From JALYIM01 sp040003205 (GTDB lineage Bacteria; Acidobacteriota; Terriglobia; Terriglobales; Acidobacteriaceae), in assembly GCA_040003205.1 (NCBI GenBank), contig JBDUDA010000109.1:1-9687 (forward strand): 9,687 nt of DNA. Direction: 5' to 3'. This document shows positions 1 to 4,995 of this stretch, one piece after another; the stretch's first letter is position 1, and every line of letters starts with the position of its first letter. Both the position numbers and the translations under genes were made by a program. The notes below the pieces were generated by a model. It did not search any database and was not told the DNA's origin. It worked only from the letters and a program-made list of their open reading frames with translations.

Positions 1-39
1 CGCAAAGCCAAACGGTTTTGCTTCGCTCGAGATGACAAC
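1..39. repeat. Right end of a dispersed palindromic repeat (cut by window edge)
   Basis: Positions 2-9 (GCAAAGCC) pair with 14-21 (GGTTTTGC) around an AAAC loop, an 8-bp stem with one G-T pair. This is followed by CGCTCGAGATGACAA (24-38), which matches CGCTCAGCATGACAA at 7701-7715 in 12 of 15 bases. The order hairpin, then CGCTC..ATGACAA, is also seen in the fuller element at 7568-7714, so this is read as the end of another copy. A separate small hairpin, ACAACC-TTC-GGTTGT (35-49), follows directly. The left part lies outside the window. Confidence 0.45.
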
Positions 40-87
40 CTTCGGTTGTAGCTTTTGAATTGAGCCACCCCCCTTGACTTCGCTCGC

Positions 88-117
88 TTGACTTAAGAAC
101 GACAAGCTACCTATGCT
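88..117 (+). promoter_or_regulatory. Putative sigma70-type promoter for ubiX
   Basis: TTGACT (88-93) and TATGCT (112-117) are separated by 18 bases, giving 5/6 and 4/6 matches to the -35 and -10 consensus. Transcription would begin near 124 and leave a leader of about 36 bases. CTTGACTT occurs twice, at 73-80 and 87-94, so the -35 lies in an 8-base direct repeat with a 14-base period that could be an operator or chance. Two TCCGGA palindromes (124-129 and 137-142) could pair as a small hairpin in the leader. Confidence 0.4.
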
Positions 118-159
118 CAAACTTCCGGATAACTTCTCCGGATCGAACTCGGAGATTCA

Positions 160-795
160 TTGCCCACGCAAGAGCCGAAGAATCTGACCATCGCTACTAC
201 CGGAGCCAGTGGCTCACTCTTTTTGAAACACCTGCTGCTCGCAGTCGAACATGATGGCCGCGTTAAGACGGTGAACTTCATTCCGTCCGATAGCGCCCTG
301 CGAGTGATGGCCGAAGAACTTGGTATCCGGGGGCGCAGCAACCTCCTCGGCCAGATTCTTGGTCACGATCCTGCGAAGAAATCCCAGCGTTCTTCTAATC
401 CTTCCCGCAAAATTCAGCAGCAATCGAACGCCGATATCGGAGCTAACGTCGCCAGCGGTTCTTATCCCGCCGACGCCATGGTCGTAATGCCTTGCAGCGT
501 CGGGACCCTCGCCCGCGTCGCCAACGGAATCGCCTCGCAATTGATCGAACGCGCCGCGGATGTTTGCTTGAAAGAGAAACGCCCGCTGGTTCTGTGCGTT
601 CGTGAAACTCCGCTCAACAAAATTCATATCCGCAACATGTTTCGCGCGGCCGATGCCGGTGCCACTGTGTTTCCGTTAATTCCCGCCTTCTACAACCGTC
701 CTACCAGTGCCGATCAAATGGCGCGCGAATTCGCCAATCGCGTGCTCGCGCACATAGGACTTCCCCAGCCCGGCGCCTACAAATGGAAGGGCTAA
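160..795 (+). CDS. ubiX: UbiX/Pad1-family flavin prenyltransferase
   Basis: This cytosolic enzyme family joins a dimethylallyl group to FMN, producing prenylated FMN, the cofactor of UbiD-type decarboxylases used in quinone synthesis and aromatic acid decarboxylation. The flavoprotein signature TGASG is at residues 14-18. The family block PCSVGTLA..ANG is at 111-123, followed by RAADVCLKEKRPLVLCVRETPL at about 131-152 (conserved pieces RAADV, LKE, RETPL). GATVFPLIPAFYNRP near 167-181 is the usual C-terminal motif. The protein has 211 residues, a little longer than the usual 185-200. The surplus lies in a polar Lys/Ser/Gln stretch at about 70-90, before the DIGA segment. The start is TTG at 160, chosen because GGAG (151-154) sits 5 bases upstream and residue 10 onward fits the family N-terminus. 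No ubiD partner is in the window, and no terminator is evident after the gene. Confidence 0.93.
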   Translation: MPTQEPKNLTIATTGASGSLFLKHLLLAVEHDGRVKTVNFIPSDSALRVMAEELGIRGRSNLLGQILGHDPAKKSQRSSNPSRKIQQQSNADIGANVASGSYPADAMVVMPCSVGTLARVANGIASQLIERAADVCLKEKRPLVLCVRETPLNKIHIRNMFRAADAGATVFPLIPAFYNRPTSADQMAREFANRVLAHIGLPQPGAYKWKG

Positions 796-977
796 GCTCC
801 CCGCTTGCCGTCGAAAGCACTGACAGAGGGCAGACTTAAAGTTTAGGTAGCGTTGGGGATAGGAGGTAGATTCCCTGCGGCCATGACCTATGGGGTGGAG
901 AAAATCCTGAAGCTTCACGCGCGACGCGGCTGTGAAGGCTGCACTGCGGAAGGTCTTTACTTTGTTGAGGCTTTCGC

Positions 978-1006
978 TTGATTCAGAGAACGTTTTTTAC
1001 TATTGT
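978..1006 (+). promoter_or_regulatory. Promoter of the 1013-1362 RNA unit
   Basis: TTGATT (978-983) and TATTGT (1001-1006) are separated by exactly 17 bases, each close to the sigma70 consensus. The predicted start of transcription is about 1013, ten bases before the strong Shine-Dalgarno at 1021-1027. The upstream stretch 796-977 shows no convincing gene, so this promoter appears dedicated to the RNA unit that follows. Confidence 0.5.
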
Positions 1007-1034
1007 GGAATTACACCGGAAAGGAGGTGGTCGG

Positions 1035-1094
1035 ATGACAAGTTCTGATTGTAGTGGTAGATCCAAAAGACCAGGTGAGGTGGCTGAAACTTAG
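1035..1094 (+). CDS. Putative 19-residue peptide in the structured RNA
   Basis: ATG at 1035 is preceded by AAGGAGG (1021-1027) with a 7-base gap, the best ribosome binding site in the window. The peptide is MTSSDCSGRSKRPGEVAET and ends at TAG (1092-1094). It is hydrophilic, has one Cys (residue 6) and a basic RSKRP core (residues 9-13), and has no signal or membrane segment. The stop codon lies inside the perfect hairpin 1091-1108. The Shine-Dalgarno is predicted to be paired with 1293-1302 in the full-length transcript, so translation might occur only before the 3' end is made or after unfolding. Function is unknown: it may be a leader peptide or a conserved micropeptide. It could also be a chance ORF within an RNA whose purine-rich strand has a structural role. 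Confidence 0.45.
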   Translation: MTSSDCSGRSKRPGEVAET

Positions 1095-1328
1095 AGCGGT
1101 CGCTCTAATACTTCCGGAACGCCGATTTGGCGGGCCGGTAACCAACCACATTCGCAACCACCGGTGATTTAGGCTTGAGTTAGCTTCAAGTTGCTCCAAT
1201 GTTGAATTTTGTGTTGGATCGCTTGAGACTACACGAGCGGTCGGCACCAGGTCGTGCCGGCACCCGGAATTGCCGAAGGGGCCACGTAGAGTGACCACCT
1301 CCAGGTCAATTTCAACCAGTCCACCGGG

Positions 1329-1362
1329 CGGCCCGTGCCTCAAGCGCGGGCCGTTCTTTTTT
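1329..1362 (+). terminator. Intrinsic terminator of the RNA unit
   Basis: CGGCCCGTGC (1329-1338) pairs with GCGCGGGCCG (1344-1353) over ten pairs, one of them T-G, with loop CTCAA. TTCTTTTTT (1354-1362) follows immediately. It is a canonical rho-independent terminator and the strongest in the window. It lies 73 bases before the DUF2007 start codon, so it separates that gene from the RNA unit or attenuates read-through into it. Confidence 0.85.
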
Positions 1363-1435
1363 GTCGGCGCTTTTTCTGGATTCGTCTATCATGCCGCGAT
1401 AATCCACGTTTTTGCCATCCTGTATCATCCCTGCC

Positions 1436-1867
1436 ATGACAGCTTCCGAAGACGAGCACAAGCGCCTGAGGGAATTTTATTCTGACCTGACCGACGGTGA
1501 ACTGGAGAACATCGCTGAAGATTCGACTTCCCTGACGGAAGCAGCTCGCGAGGAACTAAGCCGCGAGCTGAAGACCAGGGACCTCGGGAATCTGCAAAAA
1601 ACGAAGATCGAAATAGACAGCGAACCAGGACTTCGTAAGCTCGTCACAATTAAACGATTCGCGAACTTGCTCGATGCTTCTCTCGCAAAAGGGCTACTTC
1701 AGTCTTCAGGAATAGAGTGCTTCTTGCCCGACGAGAATATGCTGAGAGTGTATTGGGGTATTTCCAATTCGATGGGCGGCGTGAGATTGCAGGTCAATAT
1801 TGAAGACGCCGAAGAATCGCTTGCAATTCTGAATCAACCCACTCCTAAAGGTTCCGAAGACGAGTAA
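1436..1867 (+). CDS. DUF2007-domain protein (putative signal-transducing protein)
   Basis: This is a 143-residue soluble protein. The N-terminal half (about 5-50) is acidic and helical, with a pattern around LREFYSDLTDGELENIAED and LTEAAREEL that is common before DUF2007 domains in Acidobacteriota. The C-terminal part (about 68-134) fits DUF2007: VTIKRFANLLDASLAKGLL, then SSGIECFLPDEN, then GGVRLQVNIEDAEESLAIL. The domain has been called putative signal-transducing, but no biochemical function is established. ATG 1436 is preferred; a TTG 24 bases upstream (1412) would add eight residues of unconvincing sequence. Neither start has a clear Shine-Dalgarno. The gene follows the terminator at 1329-1362 and converges with the Nudix gene, leaving 20 bases between the stops. 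Confidence 0.75.
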   Translation: MTASEDEHKRLREFYSDLTDGELENIAEDSTSLTEAAREELSRELKTRDLGNLQKTKIEIDSEPGLRKLVTIKRFANLLDASLAKGLLQSSGIECFLPDENMLRVYWGISNSMGGVRLQVNIEDAEESLAILNQPTPKGSEDE

Positions 1868-1887
1868 TTGCGAGTCGCTTTGCTTAT

Positions 1888-2319
1888 TTAAGTTGTCGCT
1901 CTTTCAAATCCAAACCGAATCACTTCCGCGGTGTCTTTCGCTAGAGGAACCGCCTTGACCTCCTCGACGCTGAACCAGCGCGCATCGTCAGCATCTTCCG
2001 ATGCTCGCACCTCCCCCCTAACCCGCCGACAAAGGAAATCAACCAGCACGTAGTGATACAAAATTTTCCCCTGGCCATCTTTCACCACACGATCGAAGAC
2101 GCCTAGTAGCTCGACGGCTTCGACAACTAGTCCTGTCTCTTCAAACACTTCGCGGACGACAGCTTCGCGCACCGTTTCACCCAGCTCCATCGCACCGCCT
2201 GGGATAGACCATTCGCCCTGCAGCGGCGGACCTCCGCGCTTGATCAGCAACACTCGCCCGTGATCTATAACGATGGCGCCGACACCAGCTATCGGCGCAT
2301 CTGGATATTCGCGTCTCAT
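1888..2319 (-). CDS. Nudix hydrolase (MutT/ADP-ribose pyrophosphatase-like)
   Basis: The 143-residue protein carries a complete Nudix box at residues 42-64: G42, five residues, E48, seven residues, then R56-E57-V-x-E60-E61-T-G63-L. The glutamates of REVxEE bind the catalytic metal ions. The preceding GVGAIVI..GRVLLIKRGGPPLQGEWSIPGG is the usual Nudix beta-sheet lead-in. The family hydrolyses nucleoside diphosphates linked to another moiety; the box alone does not give the substrate, and nucleotide-pool cleaning or ADP-ribose/NADH-like hydrolysis are both possible. ATG 2319 is the natural start, with no strong Shine-Dalgarno upstream. The gene is divergent from the LigD phosphoesterase across 87 bases, which may hint at a shared repair or nucleotide role, though adjacency alone is weak evidence. 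Confidence 0.93.
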   Translation of the reverse strand: MRREYPDAPIAGVGAIVIDHGRVLLIKRGGPPLQGEWSIPGGAMELGETVREAVVREVFEETGLVVEAVELLGVFDRVVKDGQGKILYHYVLVDFLCRRVRGEVRASEDADDARWFSVEEVKAVPLAKDTAEVIRFGFERATT

Positions 2320-2394
2320 GAAAAAACAATACTAAAAAACTCGGCGACCTATCGTTCTCCGCCTTGCCACGTGCATCCAATGGCGGTTCGTAGT

Positions 2395-2409
2395 TAAAAT
2401 AACCCCGTG
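2395..2409 (+). promoter_or_regulatory. Possible -10 element placing transcription at or near the GTG start
   Basis: TAAAAT (2395-2400, 5/6 match to TATAAT) ends six bases before the GTG start codon at 2407-2409. A start at the usual distance would give a leaderless or nearly leaderless transcript. The matching -35 position (TGCATC, 2372-2377) is poor, and no Shine-Dalgarno precedes the GTG. It is a weak assignment based on one hexamer. Confidence 0.25.
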
Positions 2410-3240
2410 GCCCTGGAAGAATACAAACGCAAACGCCGTTTCGAGGAGACGCCCGAGCCTCCTCCCAAAGTAGAGAAGAAGGCCGGACACCGCTTCGTGG
2501 TGCAGAAGCACCGAGCTTCGCATCTGCATTACGACTTCCGGCTCGAGATGGAGGGCCTGCTCAAGTCGTGGGCCGTCCCTAAGGGACCATCGCTCGATCC
2601 CGGCGACAAGCGCCTGGCGATGCAGGTCGAGGACCATCCGGTATCGTATTACGATTTTGAAGGCACCATCCCAGAAGGCAATTACGGCGGCGGGACCGTG
2701 ATGGTTTGGGATGTCGGCACGTGGGAGCCGCTCTCTCCGCAACCCGTGAACGGAAAATATCTGCCCGGAACCGCCGCTGAAGCCTCCGCGATGATCAAGC
2801 AGGGAGACTTCAAAATCCGTCTTCATGGCGAGCGACTCAAGGGGGATTTCGCGCTCATCCACATGAAAGGGCGTCGCCCCGGAAGCAAGGGGACGGAATG
2901 GCTGTTGATCAAGAAGCATGACGAGTTCGAAGTCGCGGGATACGACATCAACAAGTTCGACACGTCTGTCCTGACTAAACGCAGCATGGGACAGATCGCG
3001 GGCGACGAAGGCTCCGACGAGTGGGAGAGTAATCGCGGATCGTCCAAGGGCAAGCTCAAAGCCCCTTGGCTGGCGGACACGCTGGCAAAACTCGACAAGA
3101 AAAAGAGAGCAAAATCTAAGGAAGATCAGACCCCAGTCGCAAAGGCGGCGGAGGCAAAAACACCGGTCGCAAAAAAGTCTTCGCCCGTAAAAAAAAAGAC
3201 GTTAGCCGGAACGAAACCCGCCAAGAAAAAGTCAGCGTAA
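2407..3240 (+). CDS. ligD: LigD-type 3'-phosphoesterase domain protein
   Basis: This is the phosphoesterase (PE) part of the bacterial non-homologous end-joining ligase LigD, which trims 3' phosphates and 3' ribonucleotides so that ends can be ligated. The family residues defined in Pseudomonas LigD (His42, His48, Asp50, Arg52, His84, Tyr88) align by spacing to H35, H41, D43, R45, H77 and Y81. The core is about residues 26-175, with HRASHLHYDFRLE, VEDHPVSYYDFEG, PEGNYGGG and GTEWLLIKKHDE. From about 230 the protein becomes a Lys/Ala/Pro tail with TPVAK-like repeats, resembling a linker or DNA-binding tail. GTG at 2407 gives the family N-terminus (ALEEYKRKRRF). It is not a complete LigD: the ligase is encoded 68 bases downstream in the -1 frame and no polymerase domain is present. 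See the A-run at 3189-3197 for possible fusion. Confidence 0.9.
   Translation: MALEEYKRKRRFEETPEPPPKVEKKAGHRFVVQKHRASHLHYDFRLEMEGLLKSWAVPKGPSLDPGDKRLAMQVEDHPVSYYDFEGTIPEGNYGGGTVMVWDVGTWEPLSPQPVNGKYLPGTAAEASAMIKQGDFKIRLHGERLKGDFALIHMKGRRPGSKGTEWLLIKKHDEFEVAGYDINKFDTSVLTKRSMGQIAGDEGSDEWESNRGSSKGKLKAPWLADTLAKLDKKKRAKSKEDQTPVAKAAEAKTPVAKKSSPVKKKTLAGTKPAKKKSA
3189..3198 (+). other. A9 run with dnaX-like slippery heptamer between PE and ligase ORFs
   Basis: Nine consecutive A (3189-3197) followed by G read in the phosphoesterase frame as GTA AAA AAA AAG, so A-AAA-AAG (3192-3198) is in the phase of the classical dnaX -1 frameshift site. The -1 frame is open from 3120 to the ligase stop at 4325. Slippage by -1, or one extra A in the mRNA, would fuse phosphoesterase and ligase through a polar linker. 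A weak hairpin, CGTT-AGCCGG-AACG (3200-3213), follows directly. No clear stimulatory Shine-Dalgarno precedes it. Confidence 0.4.
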
Positions 3241-3308
3241 AACAATCTTCTCCGAAACAGTCTCGCACTTCTAAAAGCCATCCGCCGTCCGCAATTTCCC
3301 TCGAATCC

Positions 3309-4325
3309 TTGAAAGGCGCCGTCAAGCGGGCGATCCCCCAACAAGTTCAGCCCATGCTCGCGCTCTCGACTGAAACTCCCTTCGACGGTGACGAGTGGCT
3401 TTTTGAAATCAAATGGGACGGCTACCGCGCGGTTTCATTTATTGAAAACGGCAGCGTTCGCCTCGTCTCGCGCAATCACAACGACCTGACCGCGCAATAT
3501 CGCGAGCTGCAAATTCTGCCCAAGCATATTAAGGCGAAGACCGCAGTTTTGGATGGCGAGGTCGTGGCTCTCGACGAGCATGGACGCTCATCATTCAGCC
3601 TGATGCAGCAGCGTACGGGAATTCGCAGCCAAGGCCGCCGCACAGGATCACGCGCAGATATCCCTGTGGCATATTTTCTCTTCGACGTGCTGTACCTCGA
3701 TGGATACGATTTACGCCGCGTCCCGCTGGAAGAAAGAAAACAGATTCTTAAGCAGATCGTGCAGGTGAGCGACCTCGTGCGCTATTCCGATCATTATCCA
3801 ACGAATGGAATTGCTCTGTTCGAAGCTGCCAGGCAAAAGGGTTTGGAGGGCATAGTGGCCAAGCGCCGCAATAGTTATTACGAAGAGCGCCGCAGCCGCG
3901 AATGGCTCAAAATTAAAATCACGCAGACGGTAGACTGTGTGGTCGGAGGCTACACCGATCCCGAGGGCAGCCGTCAGCATTTCGGGTCGATGGTGTTGGG
4001 CCTCTACAACGCGAAAGGACAACTCATCCACGTAGGCCAGGCCGGAACTGGCTTCAATGCTGCCAAGCTGAAGCACATCTGGGAGGTCATGCACGAGTTG
4101 GAAACAAAAGTCAGCCCGTTTACAGGTCCGGTGGATGCCCGTAGAGTTCACTGGATAAAGCCCGAACGGGTCGCGGAAATTAAGTTTTCTGAATGGACTC
4201 ACGAAACCAAAGAAGGCGGAGTTAAATTGCGGGCGCCGGTGTTTATGGGATTGCGGGAAGATAAAGACCCGACGGAATGTACATTCGCGGACCAGGTGCC
4301 AACATTACCGGATGGAGATCGCTAG
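3309..4325 (+). CDS. ligD: LigD-type ATP-dependent DNA ligase (adenylation plus OB domains)
   Basis: The ligase uses ATP to adenylate its active-site lysine and seals DNA nicks, here probably in end joining. Motif I is EIKWDGYR with nucleophile K35. Motif III is LDGEVV (81-86), IIIa is FLFDVLYLDG (123-132), IV is EGIVAK (180-185) and V is EWLKIK (198-203). The OB domain follows from about 208 and ends with the family pattern LRAPVFMGLREDK (308-320), so the catalytic unit is complete at 338 residues. The start is doubtful: TTG 3309 is the only ordinary start codon upstream of motif I in this frame, and it has no Shine-Dalgarno. The frame remains open back to 3120, overlapping the phosphoesterase tail, so the protein may instead be made by frameshifting at 3189-3198. 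The gene ends 21 bases from the convergent GAF gene. Confidence 0.9.
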   Translation: MKGAVKRAIPQQVQPMLALSTETPFDGDEWLFEIKWDGYRAVSFIENGSVRLVSRNHNDLTAQYRELQILPKHIKAKTAVLDGEVVALDEHGRSSFSLMQQRTGIRSQGRRTGSRADIPVAYFLFDVLYLDGYDLRRVPLEERKQILKQIVQVSDLVRYSDHYPTNGIALFEAARQKGLEGIVAKRRNSYYEERRSREWLKIKITQTVDCVVGGYTDPEGSRQHFGSMVLGLYNAKGQLIHVGQAGTGFNAAKLKHIWEVMHELETKVSPFTGPVDARRVHWIKPERVAEIKFSEWTHETKEGGVKLRAPVFMGLREDKDPTECTFADQVPTLPDGDR

Positions 4326-4346
4326 CGCAGTTCCAGTGGTTGCGTT

Positions 4347-4904
4347 CTAGAAAACGATGATTCCGCTTTCCAGCGCGGAGGGCGACATTTTCTGCTCGTG
4401 CAGCAATTTGCCAACCTGCACGCCGGCCAACTCCAGCCGAGCGAGCTGTTCCGCGTCGAAATCCGACCCCGCCGCTTCCGGATTGAATCCCTTACGGCAA
4501 ACCTGAATTACTCCCATACAATATCCATCGCGCATGATCGGCGCGGACATCAGTTTCTGGATGGTTCGCAGAGCGCTATTCACCTTTACACCCGACGCGA
4601 CCACTTCGAAAATGCTGTCGTGCCTGACGCGGGCAAAATTATTGAAGAATTTGGCTTTCATGGTCTGAGCCGTTTCCGCCGCCAGCGCCGAACTGGAAAG
4701 AGGAATGAAACCGGACGTTCGAAGCTCCAAAGGGAAAAGAAAGCTTAGCGTGCGACCTTCCAGGCGCAGCAATCCGACTTCGCTGACGTCCACACTGAAA
4801 ATTTTGGCGAGCGCCGCGCAAACTTGCTCGGGTCTGAACACCTGATGCTTCGACAAAGCTTGCAGCGGTTGCAGGGGCGTAAGAGATGCGGCCGGGGCAG
4901 ACAT
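4347..4904 (-). CDS. GAF-domain protein
   Basis: This is a 185-residue soluble protein with one GAF-like domain at about residues 24-168. The N-terminal part has VCAALAKIFSVDVSEVGLLRLEGRTLSFLFP, and the core strand-helix region IQKLMSAPIMRDGYCMGVIQVCRKGF (about 115-140) has the typical shape of GAF domains that bind small ligands or dimerise. FNNFARVRHDSIFE lies between. There is no attached kinase, cyclase or DNA-binding domain, so it is probably a stand-alone sensor or partner protein; the ligand is unknown. Its Cys residues (29, 129, 136) show no haem or metal motif. ATG 4904 is the start; no Shine-Dalgarno is visible, and a promoter just upstream would make the transcript leaderless. It converges with the ligase gene and lies downstream of the secreted protein on the same strand. 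Confidence 0.72.
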   Translation of the reverse strand: MSAPAASLTPLQPLQALSKHQVFRPEQVCAALAKIFSVDVSEVGLLRLEGRTLSFLFPLELRTSGFIPLSSSALAAETAQTMKAKFFNNFARVRHDSIFEVVASGVKVNSALRTIQKLMSAPIMRDGYCMGVIQVCRKGFNPEAAGSDFDAEQLARLELAGVQVGKLLHEQKMSPSALESGIIVF

Positions 4905-4910
4905 AGAGAG

Positions 4911-4939
4911 ATGATGCTTTTTAGAGCATCGCGGGTCAA
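4911..4939 (-). promoter_or_regulatory. Putative promoter of the GAF gene, overlapping an inverted repeat
   Basis: On the minus strand TTGACC (4939-4934) and CATCAT (4916-4911) are 17 bases apart, giving 5/6 and 4/6 consensus matches. Transcription would start near 4904, the A of the start codon, predicting a leaderless mRNA. A perfect 6-base inverted repeat (GATGCT 4913-4918 and AGCATC 4925-4930) overlaps the spacer and -10, and could be a repressor site. Confidence 0.38.
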
Positions 4940-4995
4940 TTTACCGAAGTAACGTCCGATCGAGGCAACTTCTCACCTATCTCGATAAGCCTTAA

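Larger units (their letters stand above)
1013..1362 (+). ncRNA. Candidate structured RNA, about 350 nt, encoding a 19-residue peptide
   Basis: The stretch has its own promoter (978-1006) and intrinsic terminator (1329-1362) and lies in 616 bases without an ordinary gene. Several inverted repeats are visible. TTAGAGC-GGTC-GCTCTAA (1091-1108) is perfect. CGCC-GATTT-GGCG (1120-1132) is flanked by pairable CCGG at 1114-1117 and 1135-1138. The others are CTTGA/TCAAG (1174-1190), TCCAA/TTGGA (1195-1218) and CGGCAC-CAGGTC-GTGCCG (1242-1259). A long-range helix joins GGAGGTGGTC (1023-1032) to GACCACCTCC (1293-1302), ten Watson-Crick pairs plus a possible G-T, closing the whole unit. The layout (strong Shine-Dalgarno, tiny ORF, buried Shine-Dalgarno, G+C-rich terminator) resembles intergenic elements I associate from memory with Acidobacteriota, but I cannot name an established RNA family. 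It could also be the leader of the DUF2007 gene starting 74 bases after the terminator. Confidence 0.55.

Noticed and set aside
883..981. A 32-codon ORF (starts MTYGVEKILK, contains CEGC)
   Set aside because: Its nearest Shine-Dalgarno (GGAGG at 862-866) is 16 bases from the ATG, too far; its end overlaps the -35 of the next promoter, and no family is recognised. Left as possible but unsupported.
1011..1343. 110-codon minus-strand ORF opposite the RNA unit
   Set aside because: It is antisense to a unit with its own promoter, ribosome site and terminator, has no Shine-Dalgarno, and its composition shows no recognisable domain.
1270..1485. 71-codon plus-strand ORF crossing the terminator
   Set aside because: It reads through the terminator stem and T-tract and overlaps the DUF2007 gene in another frame; it has no ribosome site.
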